From: Azoarcus_F sp036734105
GTDB taxonomy: Bacteria; Pseudomonadota; Gammaproteobacteria; Burkholderiales; Rhodocyclaceae
Direction: 5' to 3'
Assembly (NCBI GenBank): GCA_036734105.1
Contig: DAIMZH010000070.1
Coordinates: 1-13,499 of the forward strand
DNA: 13,499 nt
Numbering within the stretch: the stretch's first letter is position 1; each line of letters opens with the position of its first letter. Shown here in pieces: positions 1 to 7,701 of this stretch. The position numbers and the translations under genes are program-made. The notes beneath the pieces are model-generated. The model searched no databases. It saw only the letters and a program-made list of their open reading frames with translations, and was not told the origin of the DNA.

Positions 1-395
1 CAACCGGCCACGATGGACAGCGCCAGCATCCAGGCCTTGATGTTCAAAAATTGCAACATCACGCCTTGGGTGAAGGTGACGTTCAGCCTCTCAGCGTTCA
101 CCGCACTCAGGCTGCGGCTGCCCGACAAACGCCAAGCCAGCCACAGCAAGTAGCCCACGCCGCCCAGCAAAATGCTCCAGCGCAACAGCGGCCAGGCCAC
201 CACCAGCGCGCCCACACCGCCCGCGCACAGCGCAAACAACAAGCCCCAGCCCACCGGCACCGCGCACACAAAACGCAGGGCGCGGCGCAGCCCAAAGTTG
301 GCGGCCAGCGCGGTGGACAAGGTGGTGTTGGGCCCCGGCGTGAAGCTGGTGGCCGTGGCCAGCACCAGCAGCGCGCTGAATTCGGCGGCGTTCAT
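1..395 (-). CDS. LysE/RhtB-family amino-acid exporter, 3' end cut by window edge
   Basis: The ATG at 395-393 opens a frame that stays open to the left edge, giving 131 visible residues of a family usually near 200-210. The N-terminus begins MNAAEFSALL and carries the family signature TPGPNTT at about residues 20-26, followed by long hydrophobic stretches (about residues 40-65 and 70-92) with Arg-rich turns (LRRALR). A later segment reading QGVMLQFLNIKAWM matches the conserved QG-x-NxKx region of LysE/RhtB proteins. The family moves amino acids or related small solutes out across the inner membrane by proton exchange; the substrate cannot be read from this fragment. It is divergent from the MocR-type regulator at 544, a frequent pairing in which the regulator controls the exporter. 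The start is chosen because the protein then begins as family members do. A weak GGGG lies just upstream. The family call is firm; the substrate is unknown. Confidence 0.9.
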   Translation of the reverse strand, partial: MNAAEFSALLVLATATSFTPGPNTTLSTALAANFGLRRALRFVCAVPVGWGLLFALCAGGVGALVVAWPLLRWSILLGGVGYLLWLAWRLSGSRSLSAVNAERLNVTFTQGVMLQFLNIKAWMLALSIVAG

Positions 396-429
396 GCGGC
401 AACCCCAAGACGGATGAGCGCAAAGACAA

Positions 430-460
430 AAAGTGCTTGTGTGTGCATGGCAGGCACTTT
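430..460. promoter_or_regulatory. Inverted repeat (hairpin) in the divergent spacer
   Basis: Bases 430-439 can pair with 451-460, with an 11-base loop at 440-450. On the plus strand all ten positions pair, one as a G-T wobble (437 with 453). On the minus strand the same position becomes an A-C mismatch, and the downstream arm runs into TTTTTGTCTTT. It therefore lies in the leader of the exporter gene, 35-65 bases before its ATG. It could be an operator palindrome, a weak intrinsic terminator/attenuator ahead of the exporter, or chance. The pairing is seen directly; the role is inferred. Confidence 0.35.
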
Positions 461-472
461 ATCCTTTTAAAA

Positions 473-537
473 CCATACACAAGCCATACAGTTCAGGGGC
501 TCAGTTCACAAGCTGTGTGAGCGGCTTTACCCATACA
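473..537. promoter_or_regulatory. Candidate MocR operator: direct repeats CCATACA
   Basis: Three identical CCATACA heptamers lie at 473-479, 484-490 and 531-537. The first two are 11 bases apart start to start, about one helical turn, so both would face the same side of the DNA. MocR/GabR/PdxR-type regulators are known to bind direct repeats in spacers between themselves and their target gene. The close pair lies just upstream of where an exporter promoter would sit (a weak TTGTGT at 482-477 and TAAAGT at 461-456 on the minus strand, spacer 15). The third copy sits six bases before the regulator's ATG, where binding could block its own expression. Repeats are seen; binding is inferred. Confidence 0.45.
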
Positions 538-543
538 CCCACC

Positions 544-2022
544 ATGTTCAACGACAGCCCAAGCCCCGACCCCCTGGCCAGCGCGCCCGCCCTCACGCGC
601 ACCGCCGCGCAGACGCTGGCCGAGCAACTGGCGGCCCGGTTTGCCGACCGCATCCGCGACCGCCTGCTGGCCCCTGGTGCGCGCTTGCCCAGCGTGCGCC
701 AGTGCGCCGCCCAGCACGGGCTGAACCCGTCCACCGTGGTGGCCGCTTACGACCTGCTGCTGGCCCAGGGCCTGGTGCTGGCGCAGCGCAACCGGGGCTA
801 CTTTGTGCGTGACCGTGCGCCGCTGCGCGAGAGCTTGGCAGCCCGCCCCGACGGCGCCGCCCAACCCAACACCCACTCCGAAATCGTCCAACCCCTGGCC
901 GCGCCGGTGAACGCCGCCGCGCTCATTCGCGGCATGTTCCACCCAGCGGGCTCGCGCCCACAACCCGGCATGGGCGCCTTCCCGCCCGACTGGATGGCCT
1001 CCACCTTCATGCAAGCCGCCGTGCGCCGCGTCACCACGCCGCAAGCCTTGGCCGACAGCTCGCTGCGCTACGGCGAGCCTTTGGGCGACGGCCACTTGCG
1101 CCGCGTGCTGGCCGACCGGCTGCAAGGCATGGGCCTGCCGGTGGGGCCGCAGCACATCATCACCACCGTGGGCGCCACCCACGCGCTGGACATTGTGAGC
1201 CGCACCCTGCTGAAACCGGGCGACTGTGTGATGGTGGAAGAACCCGGCTGGGCGGTGGAATTTGCCCGCCTCGCCGCCATGGGCATGCGCATCTTGCCGG
1301 TGCCGCGCGGCCCCGCCGGGCCGGACTTGGCGGTGATGGCCCGCTACTGCGAAGCCCACGCGCCCAAACTGTTTGTCAGCGTGAGCGTGTTGCACAACCC
1401 CACCGGCTACTGCCTCTCGCCCGGTAGCGCCCACCGCGTGTTGCAACTGGCGCAACAACACGACTTTTGCGTGGTGGAAGACGACACCTACGGCCACATC
1501 GCGCCCGAACACGCCACCCGCATGAGCGTGCTCGACGGTTTGCAGCGCACCATTTACGTGAGCGGCTTCGCCAAAATTCTGGCGCCCAACTGGCGCGTGG
1601 GCTACCTGGCCGCGCCCGCCGCGTGGGTCGAGCGCCTGCTGGACACCAAGCTGCTCACCACCCTCACCACGCCCAGCCTGCTGGAGCGCGCCCTGGCGCA
1701 CTGCATCGAACAAGGCCAACTGCGCCGCCACGCCGAACGCATCCGCACCCGGCTCGACGCCGCCCGCACCCGCAGCACGCGGCTGGCGCTGGCTGCGGGT
1801 TGCCGCTTTGTGTCAGAACCCGCCGGTTTGTTTGGTTGGGTGGATACAGGGGTGGACACCGAAGCCCTGTCGCAACGCATGCTGGACGAAGGCATCCTGA
1901 TCGCACCCGGCGCGCTGTTCCACGCCGCCCGGGCGCCCAGCACGCTCATGCGCATCAACTTCGCCACCACGCAAGACACGGCGTTTTGGTCGGTTTACCG
2001 CCGGTTGGTGGCGGCGCATTGA
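544..2022 (+). CDS. MocR-family regulator: GntR winged helix plus PLP aminotransferase-like domain
   Basis: The product is 492 residues, normal for MocR proteins. Residues about 20-90 form a GntR-type winged helix, with the usual LPSVRQCAAQHGLNPSTVV recognition region and a wing ending GYFVR. Residues about 130-490 are a fold-type I aminotransferase domain with NPTG (N285), EDDTYG (D313/D314) and SGFAKILAPNWRVGY, in which K344 is the expected lysine forming the Schiff base with pyridoxal phosphate; an Arg near the C-terminus (LMRINF) fits carboxylate binding. Such proteins sense PLP or a PLP-amino-acid adduct and regulate the divergent gene, here the LysE-type exporter. The frame is open back to a GTG at 433, but 544 is the only early ATG and the extra segment contains the hairpin and repeats, so I prefer 544. 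No clear ribosome binding site precedes it. The family call is secure; the effector is unknown. Confidence 0.9.
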   Translation: MFNDSPSPDPLASAPALTRTAAQTLAEQLAARFADRIRDRLLAPGARLPSVRQCAAQHGLNPSTVVAAYDLLLAQGLVLAQRNRGYFVRDRAPLRESLAARPDGAAQPNTHSEIVQPLAAPVNAAALIRGMFHPAGSRPQPGMGAFPPDWMASTFMQAAVRRVTTPQALADSSLRYGEPLGDGHLRRVLADRLQGMGLPVGPQHIITTVGATHALDIVSRTLLKPGDCVMVEEPGWAVEFARLAAMGMRILPVPRGPAGPDLAVMARYCEAHAPKLFVSVSVLHNPTGYCLSPGSAHRVLQLAQQHDFCVVEDDTYGHIAPEHATRMSVLDGLQRTIYVSGFAKILAPNWRVGYLAAPAAWVERLLDTKLLTTLTTPSLLERALAHCIEQGQLRRHAERIRTRLDAARTRSTRLALAAGCRFVSEPAGLFGWVDTGVDTEALSQRMLDEGILIAPGALFHAARAPSTLMRINFATTQDTAFWSVYRRLVAAH

Positions 2023-2146
2023 AAACTCCAGCCGTTTAACTCCCGCCCAGATGGATCGTATGGATGGATTAACTAATTACATACACCCCGTTTGGGCGTG
2101 GGCTTGATGCAAAGAGGAGTTTGGCGAGGTTAAAGGTAACTTCTGT
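2023..2146. other. Spacer between convergent genes, presumed island edge
   Basis: This 124-base stretch separates the MocR stop from the stop of the large ATPase gene. No ORF, tRNA, transposon end or strong terminator is visible. The only fold seen is a weak mismatched hairpin at 2084-2100 without a T run. GC content drops from the left genes to the operon across this point. It could mark where an acquired block joins the resident chromosome, but no repeat or integrase is present to prove it. Confidence 0.4.
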
Positions 2147-5100
2147 TTATTGATCAACCGCTACCCGCGTAGCACCACCATGTTGCGTGACGCGGGGTCG
2201 ACAACGGATCTTGACGGCACCCTTTGAAAATGAGTCGTCAGTCGCCTTGCTCGACCAAATGTATGCCTCACCCGCATTCAGGCGAGCCATGCGTTCGGGG
2301 CTCAAGTTACCCAGCGCAGCATTGGCTTTTTGAATGTGCTTCAACCAAGCGGGCGAGTTGAATTTATGCATGATGATTTGGGTGGACAACTCAATCAGGC
2401 TAACCGGCACAGACGGCGGGTCTTGGCTCGCCACCATGATACTGACCCCCTTGTGTCGCATTTCTCGTACCACTTCGATGAGCCCCGCAACCAAATCGGG
2501 GCTCTCGATGTACTTGTGGGCTTCATCAAACACCACCAACTTGTTGAAGCTGCGTCCATCAATCCGTGCATCGGCAAATAACTGCAAAAGTACGACAAAC
2601 AGTCCGAGGGCTTCGTCTTTTTCGATGAACTCGTCTCGGAGGTCCACGATGATTAGCCGCCCTGGCCTCACTACGTCTGATAGTGGAGTCGAGTCGTTGA
2701 TGTACTCGGCAGCCAGGTCTAGGCGCATCCGGGCCAGTTCTTTCAGATGCTCAGGAACCGATGAGGCCTCAATACCTGCTCGCAGCCCCTCTAGATTGAT
2801 GTCATCGCGCATCGCTTTCATGATGCGCATGATCTGCCTAATGTAAGTGGCCTGATTGCCCACTGCACCCATCAAGAATTTCCAGTGCGATGCCTTCAGT
2901 TCTGATGCAGAGAACTGCAATGGCCGCACCTGAATCCCTGGATACTCGGCTTGCCGCTCTTTGATCTTGTCAGCAGGTACGAGGAGGAGTACATCTGTGA
3001 GAGCTTTCGGCTCAGCTCCATAGATCTCTTTCAGAGCCTGAACTTGATCTTTGACACTGTTTGCACCCACCATCGACGTGAATTCGGGCTTGTAGTCCAT
3101 GGTTGGGCTGTAGTGAAAAATCACCGTGGACAGCGGCTCGGGCAAGCAGTTGATACCAGGAATAGCCAACGAGGCCATCTCTGCAACGCTGCCCAATGTG
3201 TAACTTTTCCCACCGCCCTGAACACCGAACAAGCTGATGGTATGGGTCTGATTGAGGTCCAGCCCAACCTTGCGTCCAGACACCTCGCCGAGCAGGCCGT
3301 ACTGAGGCGTTGAACCCGTCGCACCGAGCATGACGTCATACACAACCTTACTTTCGTTGGCTAAACCGGCTGGGCTTGATGGCATAACGGCAGCAGCTTT
3401 CTCAATCAAAACCACCTGCTCTTCCGGTACCAGACGCAACTTCTGTTCACGCACAGCAGATGACGGAGGCTCTGGTTCGACGGTTGGTGATTGAACAGGC
3501 GCAATCACCACAGAAGTCGTCAATAAGGCAGATGCCGGTTCACGCGTCTGTTTGGGCGAGACATTTTCGAGCGGGCGGTAGGTAGCCCTTGGGCTGTCAT
3601 CCCAGGCCCGAGTTCGATCACGTGGTGGACTCAGGAAGGCTGCGGTTTCAAAGGTTGGAACGGCGGGTGCCAATTCTCTGCGACGAAGCAACTCCTGCGT
3701 GACTTCCTTGGCAGTATCTACAGTCCTAGCCATCTGTAGGCTGGCGAAGGTCTCAGTTTCGGTGGCAGCCGACTCAATCAATTGCCGAATCAGGTCACTG
3801 CCAATTCGGTAGTACTCAATGCCATTCTCGTGTTCGACTGGTTCTGTTCCTGGCTTGCTGAAATCGAATACCACAGCGCTTCGTGTGAACTTCAACGTGT
3901 AAGGTCGCTGATCCAATCGTCGCAAAAAGTAATGAGCTTCTTGTGCAGCTTCAGGCAAAACGATACCGTATCGCTCTGAGCGATCCATGTAGAAACCCAG
4001 TAATGCGGCTAGATCACGATTTTTGATTGGGCGGTCAGGGCGATCCACCGCTGCCATCTTGGGATCGAAGTGGTATGCCAGCATTTTCTCCGATTGACCA
4101 ATCTGATCGGCGATAGATGCCTTCAGCTGCGCGTAGGCTGCCACGCTCCCTACGAGGCTGTAGCACTTGACTTCGACCAGTCTGCACGTCACCACACATC
4201 CTGCCGGATCAAGGTCAAATAATGCGAGGTCGGTCCGACGGAAGTAGACCTCGTCGCCCATTTCCTCGGCACTCTGCTTTAACGCCTTGTACAGCTCCAA
4301 GTGCGCATCCAATGGCACGACGACTTGGTTCTGAAAAACGCCTTGGTGTTCAAGGAACAACCGCGAGAGCGCAAGACCCATGGCCTCGGCCCGCTGCGAC
4401 GATGAGGATAGTAGCTTCAAGGCCAATCGTCCAGACAGTGAGCGAAGCTGATCCAGCATTACCAAGGCATTTCGGCCTGTATTCGGTAGACCGTACTCGC
4501 CCAATATGGGGATCAGCAAAGACTCAAGCTCTGCGACAGATCGCGAAGTGATCGCCAAGCGATGACTCATCGCATTCGACATATCTGGTGAGTGGTCGAT
4601 CAGATAGTCCGGCCGCGTAGCGTGCCGCCGATGGTCAAAAAACTCGATTCCCAAGTTCCGATCAATCGTCAATACCCAGTCACTGATCTCGTGTACCTGA
4701 TGAAGCATGGCTCGCTCGTTGGCAGACAAACTCAACGTCACCACAGGACGTGCGTGCGGCAGATATTGGCTGCGTGCTACCGTTGCTACTGAGACCGATA
4801 CAGCACGAGAGATGCTCCCCATCAAGTCGGACAGCGCCTCAGCCCCCTCCAGTGGCTGTGCTAAGCCGTGCAATGGACGCCGAAGCCAAGTGATCGATTG
4901 CTCGTCTTCTAAATAGTCCACTTTAAAGGGTTGAACCAGACCGTGGACAAAAGAGGAGTCGTCGCTGTCTTGAACATCAATTGCTCGAATTTCCTCTGCT
5001 GGGAACAAATCAAACAAGAATGAGAGATGTGCCGCGTGTAGATCCGGATCATCGCGGAATTCCTTGATTGCCCGGATAGCCAATCGCAATTTGGGGCGCA

Positions 5101-7687
5101 GATGACTGTCGGTCGGCGTCGAGAACGCGTCTGCCTCCTTGGCGCTGGTTCCTGAGTCTGGCGACAAGAGTTCCAGCAATGCTTCCCCGGTCGATGGGGC
5201 TGCCGGGTCAAGTACGAAAAGCCGAATGTCGTAACGCAGATCGGCAAATTCAGGATATCGCTGAAGTATGAGTAGCACCTCGGCCAATGCCCCGGAGCGA
5301 CCTGCGTTGAAAGCATTGATCGTCAGAGTCTCGACATACGGGTGTTGAATAAGATAACGTTGCACGCGCGCTGCCAAATAAGCGCTGTCAATCGTTGCGC
5401 CGCCGATAGCGGGCTCTGGCAGTCCAAGCGTTGCACAAACTTCTCCAATCAAGCCACGCGGATCTTTCTCATCGGTTGCTGCGTACAAAGTCCAGAATGG
5501 ATTGATGTTGTCCACCGCCAGGGCTGTCCGTCCCAACTCTTCGCCGAAGGGAACAACCGGCGGAAAGGCTGCTGGCGCAAGCTGTTTGATCACCGCATCT
5601 CGGGTAGGGACCACGAACTCCTTATTGCTTAATCGGCTTTGCTCCATCCACGTCTGCCCGAGATGACTCCACGTGACATGCCAATTGGCACGCAATGGAT
5701 GAATGGGTCCGAGCAGGACAGCATCTCGTCGCCGACCTTGATAGTCTTCGAGTGCAAAGGCAACCGAATCGACGGTGAGCGCACATCGAAGCTCATTCAT
5801 TGCCAGCTGCGCAACAGTCGCATCGGTGGAGCCTGTGCGCACGAGCAGTGCGTCAATCCAGGCTAGGTAAGCCGCCGCGTAGTTTTGTGCGGGCTCCTGC
5901 AGGTGCAGTAGATCGCTGGCCTGCATGATGAGCCGCTGATCGCCTTTCAATACGGCCGTAAAAAATGCTGCCCGCGCTTCCCGGAATCGGGTGACCTCAT
6001 CCGATGCAGCCCACTTGAACGAGGTTGAGGATCGTGTCGCAACACCGGAAGCACTGACCGAAAGCAGTCCATCGGGGTCTTCCAAAAATGCGCGCTCCAA
6101 GCCTGCCAACAAGCTCGAAACCAGGACTTGCGCCTTTCCCTCCTTGCCCAGGCGGATCTCTAAGGTCTCGCCGCTGGTGGCAGCCTTGCTGCTGCGTTCT
6201 ACCCAACTACAGCCGGTGACAGTGACGGAACCAGGATCCCGGTTTTGGGCGACAGCAGAAAAACGAGCGCGCAACAGCGCGTGCATCAAACTCGTCTCGC
6301 GCGGGACGGCACGCTGTGGTGGTTCTACTTCAATCTCATCGTCGGTGACCACGTAGAAGAGATCACTCTCGTTTGAATTGGCATGCATCTCCGATGCGTC
6401 AGTGTTAAATCGCACAGGATTGCCTTCACCATCCGCGAGCGCAATGCGATGACCGTCTTCGCTTTCCGCATACACGCGCACATAGTGCCAGCCTTCCTCC
6501 CAGTCGATCTTTCCAATCGATGAGAAAGCAATCGCGCCAGAATCAGCGCTTTTGGCCCACGCGGTCTTGCGTCGACGCAAGCCAGTCGGCCCGTTGTCAC
6601 GAGCCACGACCTCTGCCACAAACCGGGACAGGCCCTCCACCTTGGAGGGAACTGGATCGACACGGAAAGAGACACTGAACTTCTTAAGCCCTTTTTTCGA
6701 GATGGGCAGTATCTTGTGCCCAATCAACTCTGCCAACCGAGGGTCGTTGTTGTCATCTTTCACCACCGGCAGGTCGGTAAGCACAACATCACCAATGTAG
6801 ATAGCGTCCGGATTGACGCCTCCATCCTCAAACAGCCACCTGTTGAACGCAAGGGACCAGTTCGCACGGTCACGAACAATCGCTTGAGTCCACTGTTTGG
6901 GATTAGAAATGCCGACCCTTGAAAAGAACGCACCCAGTTGCTTACAAAACAAGGGATCAAGCAAACCCAACTCAAGGGCTCGCACGCGCTCCGTCTTGGT
7001 AGACCAAGTGATGCGCTCGACACACGCCCGGTTGCGTGCCGTCCGCGCGGGCGCTCGCTCAGCCTGCTGGAACAACTCAAAGTCCGGCACCAGAGCCAGC
7101 TCAAACAGAGCTGCCCCCATGGCGTCAGGATCAAAGTCATTGACTTGGCAGGTCAGCAAATAACGGGCAACGGCTGCATCGTTGGCATATCGCCAACGGG
7201 GCTCATTTCGGCGCAGCTCACCCAGGCAAGCTTCAACGGTGACGCGCAAATTGGAGGGAATCTGGGTAATCAACTGTTCATTTAGCGCTGCATAGGCTCC
7301 TCCAATCGACACCTCTTCAAATGTTGCAACACCGAAGGAGTCTTCCGCCGAAGCACGCAAATCGTTTGGCACGAACACCAACAGTGTCGGACGAAGCTCA
7401 TCATTGGGAAGTGGGTTTCGTAACTCCACCAGCTTGGTGCTGCTGACGGCCATGTCCGGCGCCATGGCACGCAAGCTGTCATCCGCCAAGACCACGATAT
7501 TCGCCGACGGTACTGCAGCCCGGAGGCCACCTGCCAGCCGAATCATCAGCTCCCGATCCAAGTCCGTGACCCGCATGCAATGCCCCAAGTCGCGGGAAGC
7601 AAGCAGCTGCGACAGCCTTGGCAGTAGGACGGATTCCAGTGCCGCATTCAGTTCTTGATATGTGAGTTCACGCAGCCCTTGGTTCAT
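2147..7687 (-). CDS. mad8: MADS-type ATP-binding protein MAD8: HerA/FtsK-like ATPase with internal nuclease-like motif
   Basis: The product is 1846 residues. The C-terminal part (about 1450-1846) is a HerA/FtsK-type motor domain: Walker A GVQGGGKS at 1488-1495, Walker B KLVVFDEAHKYI with D1721-E1722, a sensor-like VASQDPP with Q1755, then a tail typical of HerA proteins (ARLNAGEAYIWSS). Such ATPases form rings that translocate DNA. A Pro/Ser-rich linker spans about 1333-1440. In the middle, D1153 followed by E1172-V-K1174 and a Q-rich helix (Q1187, Q1195, Q1198) resembles a PD-(D/E)XK nuclease core. The first thousand residues are not recognised. The start overlaps the stop of the preceding gene by four bases (ATGA), with GAAGGA eight bases upstream, so translation is probably coupled. 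It is the last gene of the operon. The MAD8 name comes from its size, domain and position after a MAD6-like kinase and a MAD7-like protein, recalled from memory. The ATPase call is near certain; the MAD8 name is likely. A DptH-like HerA protein is the main alternative. Confidence 0.78.
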   Translation of the reverse strand: MNQGLRELTYQELNAALESVLLPRLSQLLASRDLGHCMRVTDLDRELMIRLAGGLRAAVPSANIVVLADDSLRAMAPDMAVSSTKLVELRNPLPNDELRPTLLVFVPNDLRASAEDSFGVATFEEVSIGGAYAALNEQLITQIPSNLRVTVEACLGELRRNEPRWRYANDAAVARYLLTCQVNDFDPDAMGAALFELALVPDFELFQQAERAPARTARNRACVERITWSTKTERVRALELGLLDPLFCKQLGAFFSRVGISNPKQWTQAIVRDRANWSLAFNRWLFEDGGVNPDAIYIGDVVLTDLPVVKDDNNDPRLAELIGHKILPISKKGLKKFSVSFRVDPVPSKVEGLSRFVAEVVARDNGPTGLRRRKTAWAKSADSGAIAFSSIGKIDWEEGWHYVRVYAESEDGHRIALADGEGNPVRFNTDASEMHANSNESDLFYVVTDDEIEVEPPQRAVPRETSLMHALLRARFSAVAQNRDPGSVTVTGCSWVERSSKAATSGETLEIRLGKEGKAQVLVSSLLAGLERAFLEDPDGLLSVSASGVATRSSTSFKWAASDEVTRFREARAAFFTAVLKGDQRLIMQASDLLHLQEPAQNYAAAYLAWIDALLVRTGSTDATVAQLAMNELRCALTVDSVAFALEDYQGRRRDAVLLGPIHPLRANWHVTWSHLGQTWMEQSRLSNKEFVVPTRDAVIKQLAPAAFPPVVPFGEELGRTALAVDNINPFWTLYAATDEKDPRGLIGEVCATLGLPEPAIGGATIDSAYLAARVQRYLIQHPYVETLTINAFNAGRSGALAEVLLILQRYPEFADLRYDIRLFVLDPAAPSTGEALLELLSPDSGTSAKEADAFSTPTDSHLRPKLRLAIRAIKEFRDDPDLHAAHLSFLFDLFPAEEIRAIDVQDSDDSSFVHGLVQPFKVDYLEDEQSITWLRRPLHGLAQPLEGAEALSDLMGSISRAVSVSVATVARSQYLPHARPVVTLSLSANERAMLHQVHEISDWVLTIDRNLGIEFFDHRRHATRPDYLIDHSPDMSNAMSHRLAITSRSVAELESLLIPILGEYGLPNTGRNALVMLDQLRSLSGRLALKLLSSSSQRAEAMGLALSRLFLEHQGVFQNQVVVPLDAHLELYKALKQSAEEMGDEVYFRRTDLALFDLDPAGCVVTCRLVEVKCYSLVGSVAAYAQLKASIADQIGQSEKMLAYHFDPKMAAVDRPDRPIKNRDLAALLGFYMDRSERYGIVLPEAAQEAHYFLRRLDQRPYTLKFTRSAVVFDFSKPGTEPVEHENGIEYYRIGSDLIRQLIESAATETETFASLQMARTVDTAKEVTQELLRRRELAPAVPTFETAAFLSPPRDRTRAWDDSPRATYRPLENVSPKQTREPASALLTTSVVIAPVQSPTVEPEPPSSAVREQKLRLVPEEQVVLIEKAAAVMPSSPAGLANESKVVYDVMLGATGSTPQYGLLGEVSGRKVGLDLNQTHTISLFGVQGGGKSYTLGSVAEMASLAIPGINCLPEPLSTVIFHYSPTMDYKPEFTSMVGANSVKDQVQALKEIYGAEPKALTDVLLLVPADKIKERQAEYPGIQVRPLQFSASELKASHWKFLMGAVGNQATYIRQIMRIMKAMRDDINLEGLRAGIEASSVPEHLKELARMRLDLAAEYINDSTPLSDVVRPGRLIIVDLRDEFIEKDEALGLFVVLLQLFADARIDGRSFNKLVVFDEAHKYIESPDLVAGLIEVVREMRHKGVSIMVASQDPPSVPVSLIELSTQIIMHKFNSPAWLKHIQKANAALGNLSPERMARLNAGEAYIWSSKATDDSFSKGAVKIRCRPRVTQHGGATRVAVDQ

Positions 7688-7701
7688 GTGCGTGTTCCTT
7701 C
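7684..7701 (-). promoter_or_regulatory. Overlapping stop/start ATGA with ribosome binding site for mad8
   Basis: The ATG of the ATPase gene (7687-7685) overlaps the TGA of the 557-residue gene (7686-7684). GAAGGA at 7701-7696 lies eight bases before the ATG. This arrangement indicates translational coupling and fixes the mad8 start. Confidence 0.85.

Noticed and set aside
433..543. N-terminal extension of the MocR protein from the GTG at 433.
   Set aside because: The added residues resemble no MocR start, and the region holds the hairpin and repeats expected of a regulatory spacer.
493..1731. Long open frame opposite the MocR gene (412 codons, minus strand).
   Set aside because: High-GC shadow: Gly/His/Ala/Val-rich low-complexity translation with no family motif, fully covered by a well-supported gene.
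2080..2086. CATACAC near the island edge, also found at 474-480 and 532-538, as a possible extra operator or attachment repeat.
   Set aside because: A seven-base match is easily due to chance, and there is no partner copy at the other end of the operon within the window.
2084..2100. Possible hairpin terminator between the convergent genes (CACCCC, GTTT, GGGCGTG).
   Set aside because: The stem has a mismatch, the paired core is very short, and no T run follows on either strand.
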